Both the position numbers and the translations under genes were made by a program. Below, piece by piece: positions 14,010 to 18,794 of a stretch of 18,794 bases of DNA. The stretch's first letter is position 1; each line of letters begins with the position of its first letter. The DNA is from CAZGMJ01 sp964649005 (lineage in GTDB: Bacteria; Planctomycetota; Phycisphaerae; Sedimentisphaerales; Anaerobacaceae), in assembly GCA_964649005.1 (NCBI GenBank), contig CAZYMD010000097.1, positions 1-18,794 on the forward strand, in the 5' to 3' direction. Under the pieces are notes generated by a model, which ran no database searches, was not told where the DNA came from, and was given only the letters and a program-made list of their open reading frames with translations.

Positions 14010-15635
14010 CTATCTCGACCAGTTCCCCGCACTTGTTATTGCCATGGAGTCACCTGTCAGGTTGGCGGCTAATAATTGCTCGTCAATTACTGAATCGCCT
14101 AAAAGACCTATAATGTCAGCAAAACACGGCGATGCTGGTTTGTATTTCAGGTATTGAGGGATTTCTACAGCGTGCTCATCAAGCAGTCGTGCAAAGAAAG
14201 TGGCTTTCCGGCCGGTAGCTTCAATAGAACCGTCGACCCGAATGGCCAACTCGAATTGCTGTCTGTCTTTCCGGTCACCGCCAAACGGAACGATCATTAT
14301 CACTATTCTCGGTGTGTCCGATGTAGAGTTGAATGTTCGCAGGAGATATTGTTCCACCCGGCCGCTCTCATCCATAGTCTTTAGCGAAATCCAGGCCAAA
14401 TCCATCAGCGATGCAGCTTTACATACCGCCCGCCACCACTTGTCAAATGTCTTAGCATTTCGAAAACATAGTTGTGCTTCCTCGAAAGCCCTGCGCTCGG
14501 TGCGCAGTTTGTGGTGTAACTCTACTCGTTTGCGGATACCGGTTGGCACTTCGTGCAATCGAACTGCGCCCACCAAGTGGAAGGTTAGCAACAATAGCAT
14601 AAGGCAAGATATCAGGATCATTACAGAGCCTATGCTTTGTGCCGGGAACATGAGCAATCCTAATCCTGATGTGGTCAGTGTAATTAGATATGCTGCAATG
14701 GTGATTTGATGCTGTTTCAGGCCAAGGTCCAGGAGCCAATGATGAAAGTGCGCTCGGTCCGGCGACATTATACCCCGGCGATACAGGAATCTTCGCAACA
14801 TGCTAAAGAGTGTGTCGAAGATGGGGATACCAAGCACAAGGACAGGTAGACCTATGCCGACCAGCGCATCGGCCTTGTTAGCCGCCAAGATTGATGCTGT
14901 CGCAATCACGAAGCCTAACAAGAGACTGCCACAATCCCCCATGAAAATCTTTGCCGGGTGGAAATTGAAGAATAGAAAACCCGTCAAGGAACCCAGCAGG
15001 GCCAGCATGATAACCGCCAACATTGCATCGCCCTGCCACAAAGAAATCGCGGCTATAACACCACAGGCAATTGCCGCTATGCCTGCTGCAAGACCATCCA
15101 AACCATCTATCATGTTTACGGCATTGGTGATTCCGACGATCCATAAAACTGTGATCGGACAGCCCCACCACCCCAAATGAATCGTAATTAGATCGCGCAC
15201 GTGAATCTCACGGATGTATGCTCCGGCGACACACACAGCAAGGGCTGCGACTATCTCGGCAGTAAGCTTCACAACGGCTCTGACGTGCTTGATGTCATCG
15301 TAGAGGCCGGTGATAAAGACGATTGTCGATCCTGCGAGCAAGGTGATGATCTTTACTCTCATACGGCCAAATTGCTCTCCCAGAGCATTCCAAATTAGCA
15401 GGGCTGACAGTATGGCGAGTACGGCGCCGGCGAAGATAGCAATTCCTCCTAAGCTCACAACAGGCTTAATATGGACATTACGTGCGTTGGGGTGGTCCAC
15501 CATATTGTGGCGTCCGGCCCATAGGATAACCTGCCGAGTTAGTCCACAAGACAGAAGCAAGGCAAAGCAGTAAGTGAAAATGTAAACTTGCATAATTTTT
15601 CGACCGTGAAAGTACAACTCGTAGCGTTCGGGCAT
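14010..15635 (-). CDS. Polyprenyl-phosphate sugar-1-phosphate transferase (WecA/MraY family) with extra C-terminal domain
   Basis: This family moves a sugar-1-phosphate (often GlcNAc-1-P) from a UDP-sugar to undecaprenyl phosphate, starting a surface polysaccharide. Residues 15-350 are a multi-span membrane part with the family motifs GLYDDIKHV, NAVNMIDGLDGLAAG, FNFHPAKIFMGDCGS and the cytosolic HFHHWLLDLG loop, which is WecA-like. Residues about 360-541 form a soluble tail not found in E. coli WecA. It starts with a charged helix (ELHHKLRTERRAFEEAQ), continues with KTFDKWWRAVCKAASLMDLAWISL and looks alpha/beta. I do not recognise it; a GAF-like fold is a guess. ATG 15635 is the longest start and ATG 15593 (MQVYIFTYC) is possible; neither has a clear ribosome-binding site. 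It lies 55 nt after the polymerase gene. The sugar is unknown. Confidence 0.9.
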   Translation of the reverse strand: MPERYELYFHGRKIMQVYIFTYCFALLLSCGLTRQVILWAGRHNMVDHPNARNVHIKPVVSLGGIAIFAGAVLAILSALLIWNALGEQFGRMRVKIITLLAGSTIVFITGLYDDIKHVRAVVKLTAEIVAALAVCVAGAYIREIHVRDLITIHLGWWGCPITVLWIVGITNAVNMIDGLDGLAAGIAAIACGVIAAISLWQGDAMLAVIMLALLGSLTGFLFFNFHPAKIFMGDCGSLLLGFVIATASILAANKADALVGIGLPVLVLGIPIFDTLFSMLRRFLYRRGIMSPDRAHFHHWLLDLGLKQHQITIAAYLITLTTSGLGLLMFPAQSIGSVMILISCLMLLLLTFHLVGAVRLHEVPTGIRKRVELHHKLRTERRAFEEAQLCFRNAKTFDKWWRAVCKAASLMDLAWISLKTMDESGRVEQYLLRTFNSTSDTPRIVIMIVPFGGDRKDRQQFELAIRVDGSIEATGRKATFFARLLDEHAVEIPQYLKYKPASPCFADIIGLLGDSVIDEQLLAANLTGDSMAITSAGNWSR

Positions 15636-15690
15636 CTTTTACTAACAGGTGGAGAAGCGTGCATGTGACGCCCCGACCCGCGCCAGCCAA

Positions 15691-18204
15691 TTAAGGCCGC
15701 TCGAATCCATCCGAACGGACAGATAGCTTCTCTATAAGTCTTTTTGCAGTGGCAAATTGCGGCCTGAGCCTTAAACATATTCTTGCCTCATGGATGGCCT
15801 CAGGTACGGCCCCCACATCAGCAAGCAGCTCAGCCAGCGATAAACGCCAGTGAATGTTCCCGTAATCGAGTGCGACTGCACGCCTGTAGTATTCCAGCGC
15901 CGCCTCATTGTCTGTTCTTCGTTTGTAAATACTTGCCAGAGACGCAAAGGCCCAAGCGGGAGCATCGTCCTGTTCGCATTTTGATTCAAGCAGCTTGACT
16001 ATCTGAGATCGAGCTTCCTGAGCGAGATGTCCGTACTCTGAACTGTTAGTAAGAATATTCGCAACGCAGCTCAGACGGTGCGTGCTGTCGGCCGCAAGCT
16101 CTACAGCGAAATCAGCCCGGTTCATATGGGTGGTACAGAAGACTGCTATGTCGCTGAAAAGTTTTCCATCCAACAGGAGCGCTCGCTTGAGCATGGCAAA
16201 TGCACTGTCGGTATTGTTTGTGTCCGCCTCAAGCTGAGCCGCTAACAAGCAGGCGGTGGCGTCACAAGGCGACAGACGATAGCCCGTTTTTATGTGGCAG
16301 ACACCGTCGCCTTCATGGAGTACATGTGATTCAAGCTGGCCCAGTACAGACCACGTGGCTCCGAAGGTTGGGCACAGAACCCTCGCCTGACTCAGCTCAA
16401 TCGCGATCCTGCGGGCAAATTCTCTTGTTTGCTCGCTAATCAGGACATCGCCCGAATTCGGATCAATTAGACGACTTATCGAATGCCAGCGGTAGACATT
16501 CAGCCAGTGGCGATATTTGATATTATCCGGGTCAGCTTCGGACGCGGCAGACGCACTCGAAATTAAATGCCTGTACTGCTCGTCGGTTCCGTTCCAATTA
16601 GCTTCCATGAGCTGTTGTTCGGCGGCTAATGTCCTGTGCCAATGTGTCTCGGCGAGCCTGGCGCCGTTGGCGCTCCAAAGAGCCCAGGCAAATGCACCGG
16701 TAATCAAAGCCATGGGAAACACCCGCCTGATGAAAAATCCTGAGTGCGCATGGGGGGTACTGCTTTTCTCTTCATTGTTTCTTTCAATGGAAGTCAGGGA
16801 CAACAATAATGCACAAAACACCGCTGTAAGCAGCGCATTAGCAGGCAGATGCTGGCCGAAATCGCTGAAGCTGTGCAGTGTGACTGCGAGCAGGCCAAAG
16901 CCAAGGCCATAGGCGGCTGTGTAAATTGGAGTACGGGTCTTTCGGATGCTGCGAGCGAAGCTGGTCCAGACAAAGACTCCAAAGGCGGCCAGAGATATCA
17001 ATCCCACCAATCCAGTCTCCTCGGCTGCCTGTGCGTACTCGTTCTCGGCATGGCTCGCCAGTGATGCTATTGTCGATCTATCGAACATAGGATAGACAAC
17101 TTCATGTGTGCCCATGCCTGTGCCGAAAATGGGAAATTTGGTCCAGGCGGTGCAGATGTCTCTTACGATTTGCCAACGGCCTTTGTAATGGTGTATCTCG
17201 CGAAGAGTCGCCAATCTGTCGTATACTGCGTCGAATCCGATATACAACACGCAGATAAACGCTCCCAGAACCATCAGGGCCATGATCCAGGAGCGACCTT
17301 TGAGCGATTGGCGTGAGCTTAGCAGCAAGGTCGTGAACGCTCCGGCGATTAGCAGGCTGACCATGCCCCCTCTGGTTAAAGAGATGAAGATTGTGGCTGC
17401 ACTGAGAATTATCATGGCTGCGAGAATCCAGATGAGCTTCGCTTTGGCCGAGCTGAGATAGTCGGCTACGATTGGCGAGGTAATCTTCGTGCCCGCAAAG
17501 GCTTCATGGAGCTGGACGAAGATCAGTCCCAACGCAGCTCCGATTGAGAGGTTCATGAACTGGCCGTAGTGGCTGTGATTAACGAAGGGGCCTGAGCAGG
17601 CTTGTCCGTAGGTCGGGACAAACCAGTAGATTCTGCCATTTCCAAAGATATCCTGCGCGAAAGCCAGTAGTGCAAGTGAGCCGCCTATAGTTGCGATAGC
17701 CATTAGAAGTCTCTTGATCCGGCTTGGCGTGCGGTATGTGTTGACCACCACTACAAACACACCGGCTATAGAGATGATCAGACGCAGATCGTGCTTGGTG
17801 GCATGAGGATAGAAGGTGAGGTTCATTCTGGACAAAACCCGTTCGGCGTTGGGCAAGTCACTCAGCAGCTCTGTTTTGATAGTTGCTGTATTGGTGGAAA
17901 TAACACTGACCAATCCTGCGGGGAGCGGGATCAGTTGAAAGACAATTAGGCCAATGAAGACTGCTATGGGAACGTATGTCCAGGACCAGAGAAAACGGGG
18001 CGATCTGACAACGACGAGTTTGGTAGCGAATGTAATTGAAATAGCTGCTGCAAGGACCACTACCACCTGCTCACTCCAGGCCTCAACAACTCCGAATGTT
18101 AGAGGGGCAAATAGCAACAAGGCAAGCAATAGAACATCAATCGCTCGATCAAATCGGCGTTCAATCTTTCCGGTAGCAGGATTCCCAGGGGTCGGCCATA
18201 TCAT
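15691..18204 (-). CDS. O-antigen ligase/polymerase family membrane protein with C-terminal TPR region
   Basis: This 837-residue membrane protein of the Wzy/WaaL type (PF04932-like) polymerises or ligates lipid-linked glycan on the outer face of the cytoplasmic membrane. Many hydrophobic helices lie between about 20 and 475. Typical Wzy_C features are SLTRGGMVSLL near 277, HYKGRWQIVRD near 338, IFGTGMGTHE and HAENEYAQAAEETG near 390. After a final membrane helix (about 495-515), the last 300 residues are soluble and repeat-like. The clearest TPR pair is near 752-825 (WAFASLASIYKRR, EAALEYYRRAVALD). The gene overlaps the upstream kinase gene by ATGA, so the two are translationally coupled. Polymerase versus ligase cannot be settled from sequence. 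Confidence 0.88.
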   Translation of the reverse strand: MIWPTPGNPATGKIERRFDRAIDVLLLALLLFAPLTFGVVEAWSEQVVVVLAAAISITFATKLVVVRSPRFLWSWTYVPIAVFIGLIVFQLIPLPAGLVSVISTNTATIKTELLSDLPNAERVLSRMNLTFYPHATKHDLRLIISIAGVFVVVVNTYRTPSRIKRLLMAIATIGGSLALLAFAQDIFGNGRIYWFVPTYGQACSGPFVNHSHYGQFMNLSIGAALGLIFVQLHEAFAGTKITSPIVADYLSSAKAKLIWILAAMIILSAATIFISLTRGGMVSLLIAGAFTTLLLSSRQSLKGRSWIMALMVLGAFICVLYIGFDAVYDRLATLREIHHYKGRWQIVRDICTAWTKFPIFGTGMGTHEVVYPMFDRSTIASLASHAENEYAQAAEETGLVGLISLAAFGVFVWTSFARSIRKTRTPIYTAAYGLGFGLLAVTLHSFSDFGQHLPANALLTAVFCALLLSLTSIERNNEEKSSTPHAHSGFFIRRVFPMALITGAFAWALWSANGARLAETHWHRTLAAEQQLMEANWNGTDEQYRHLISSASAASEADPDNIKYRHWLNVYRWHSISRLIDPNSGDVLISEQTREFARRIAIELSQARVLCPTFGATWSVLGQLESHVLHEGDGVCHIKTGYRLSPCDATACLLAAQLEADTNNTDSAFAMLKRALLLDGKLFSDIAVFCTTHMNRADFAVELAADSTHRLSCVANILTNSSEYGHLAQEARSQIVKLLESKCEQDDAPAWAFASLASIYKRRTDNEAALEYYRRAVALDYGNIHWRLSLAELLADVGAVPEAIHEARICLRLRPQFATAKRLIEKLSVRSDGFERP

Positions 18205-18794
18205 CGAGACGCCTCCATTGTGAGTGTCTGGCCTGCGAATGCGGGCTTGTTATCAGTTTCGGATTTAATTGCTGTCGGTTTTGTGGTCCTGCGGTCGTAG
18301 GAGTCGCTATAACCATAATAAGCGTAGTTTCCATTTTTTGATGAAACATCATTTACGACTACACCGAGGATATTGGCTCCGATTCGGAGCAAGGCATCAT
18401 GTGCGGCGCGCGCGCCTCTGCGTGTGGAAAGATTCGCCCTAAGGACCAGCATTGTCACGTCAGTGATCGCTGCGAGAATACAGGCATCGGTGACGGACAT
18501 AACGGGAGGCGCGTCGATGATAATGCGGTCGTACATGCCGGCTAATGACGTCAATATATCTCGGAATTCATCGCTACCCAGTAACTCCGAAGGATTTGCA
18601 ACATCATGGCCACACGTCATAATATGCAAACTTTCTGTGAACGTTCGGCGTATTGCCCCTGCGAGTGTCTGGCTGCCCGCCAATACGCCAGAGAGCCCAA
18701 CTTTCTTGTCTATTCCGAATATCTGATGCTGGGAAGGCCTTCTGAAGTCGGCATCGATAATCAGAGTCCTCTGGCCACTCTGTGCCATGGCGAT
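18201..18794 (-). CDS. Tyrosine-protein kinase (BY-kinase, CpsD/Wzc-like), C-terminal part; 5' end outside window
   Basis: Only the last 197 codons are visible. The frame continues upstream past the edge (I-A before MAQSGQ), so the first Met seen here is internal. Walker A' (TLIIDADFRRPSQ) and Walker B (RIIIDAPPVMSVTDA) of bacterial tyrosine kinases are present; Walker A must lie upstream, beyond the edge. Near the end is a tyrosine cluster (NYAYYGYSDSYD), the usual autophosphorylation site. Such kinases control polysaccharide chain length and export with a Wzz-like membrane domain, which may be part of the missing N-terminus. The stop overlaps the polymerase start by ATGA, placing both in one exopolysaccharide operon. 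Confidence 0.9.
   Translation of the reverse strand: MAMAQSGQRTLIIDADFRRPSQHQIFGIDKKVGLSGVLAGSQTLAGAIRRTFTESLHIMTCGHDVANPSELLGSDEFRDILTSLAGMYDRIIIDAPPVMSVTDACILAAITDVTMLVLRANLSTRRGARAAHDALLRIGANILGVVVNDVSSKNGNYAYYGYSDSYDRRTTKPTAIKSETDNKPAFAGQTLTMEASR

Noticed and set aside
1..18794. CRISPR array, insertion sequence, toxin-antitoxin or phage genes
   Set aside because: No spaced direct repeats, transposase, paired small toxin-antitoxin genes or phage motifs were seen on either strand.

Overview
The window looks like bacterial chromosome from a Planctomycetota-type organism, probably of the Phycisphaerae/Sedimentisphaerales kind. This is inference. It rests on a secreted protein that combines dockerin-like EF-hands, lamin-tail domains and CotH, on a WecA-like transferase with an extra cytosolic domain, and on an rpmF-plsX-fabHDG-acpP-fabF order at moderate GC. 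Bases 6108-6207 are exactly 100 N, a scaffold gap, so the source is a draft assembly or MAG. No mobile element, CRISPR array, rRNA or tRNA was found.

Left part (1-6107). A very large secreted CotH/LTD protein runs off the left edge on the minus strand, with a good sigma70-like promoter upstream. It diverges from rtcB (RNA ligase), the only clear complete plus-strand gene. After rtcB come two tandem perfect-stem hairpins, then a minus-strand ORF of 36 codons with a good Shine-Dalgarno sequence and a GC-rich leader. Just before the gap is the possible start of a plus-strand gene.

Middle part (6208-9835). All genes are on the minus strand: a stand-alone CheY-like receiver, a CaCA-family cation/Ca2+ antiporter, then fabF and acpP.

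Fatty-acid block (8066-13878). Transcribed right to left, rpmF-plsX-fabH-fabD-fabG form a tight operon behind a promoter with a perfect TTGACA -35. A 243-nt break follows fabG, then acpP-fabF with its own candidate promoter. Together they supply acyl-phosphate for phospholipid synthesis (PlsX), malonyl-ACP (FabD), initiation (FabH), elongation (FabF), the first reduction (FabG) and the carrier (AcpP). No dehydratase (FabZ/FabA) or enoyl reductase (FabI/K/L/V) lies in the window.

Right part (14010-18794). Three minus-strand genes form an exopolysaccharide/O-antigen segment. They are the C-terminal end of a BY-kinase/Wzc-like ATPase with a terminal tyrosine cluster, an O-antigen ligase/polymerase fused to a TPR region (joined to the kinase gene by an ATGA overlap), and a polyprenyl-phosphate sugar-1-phosphate transferase with a C-terminal domain of about 180 residues that I do not recognise.

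I did not find a clearly new multi-gene system. The best leads are the transferase C-terminal domain, the polymerase-TPR fusion, the 36-codon gene with its leader, and the hairpin pair after rtcB.
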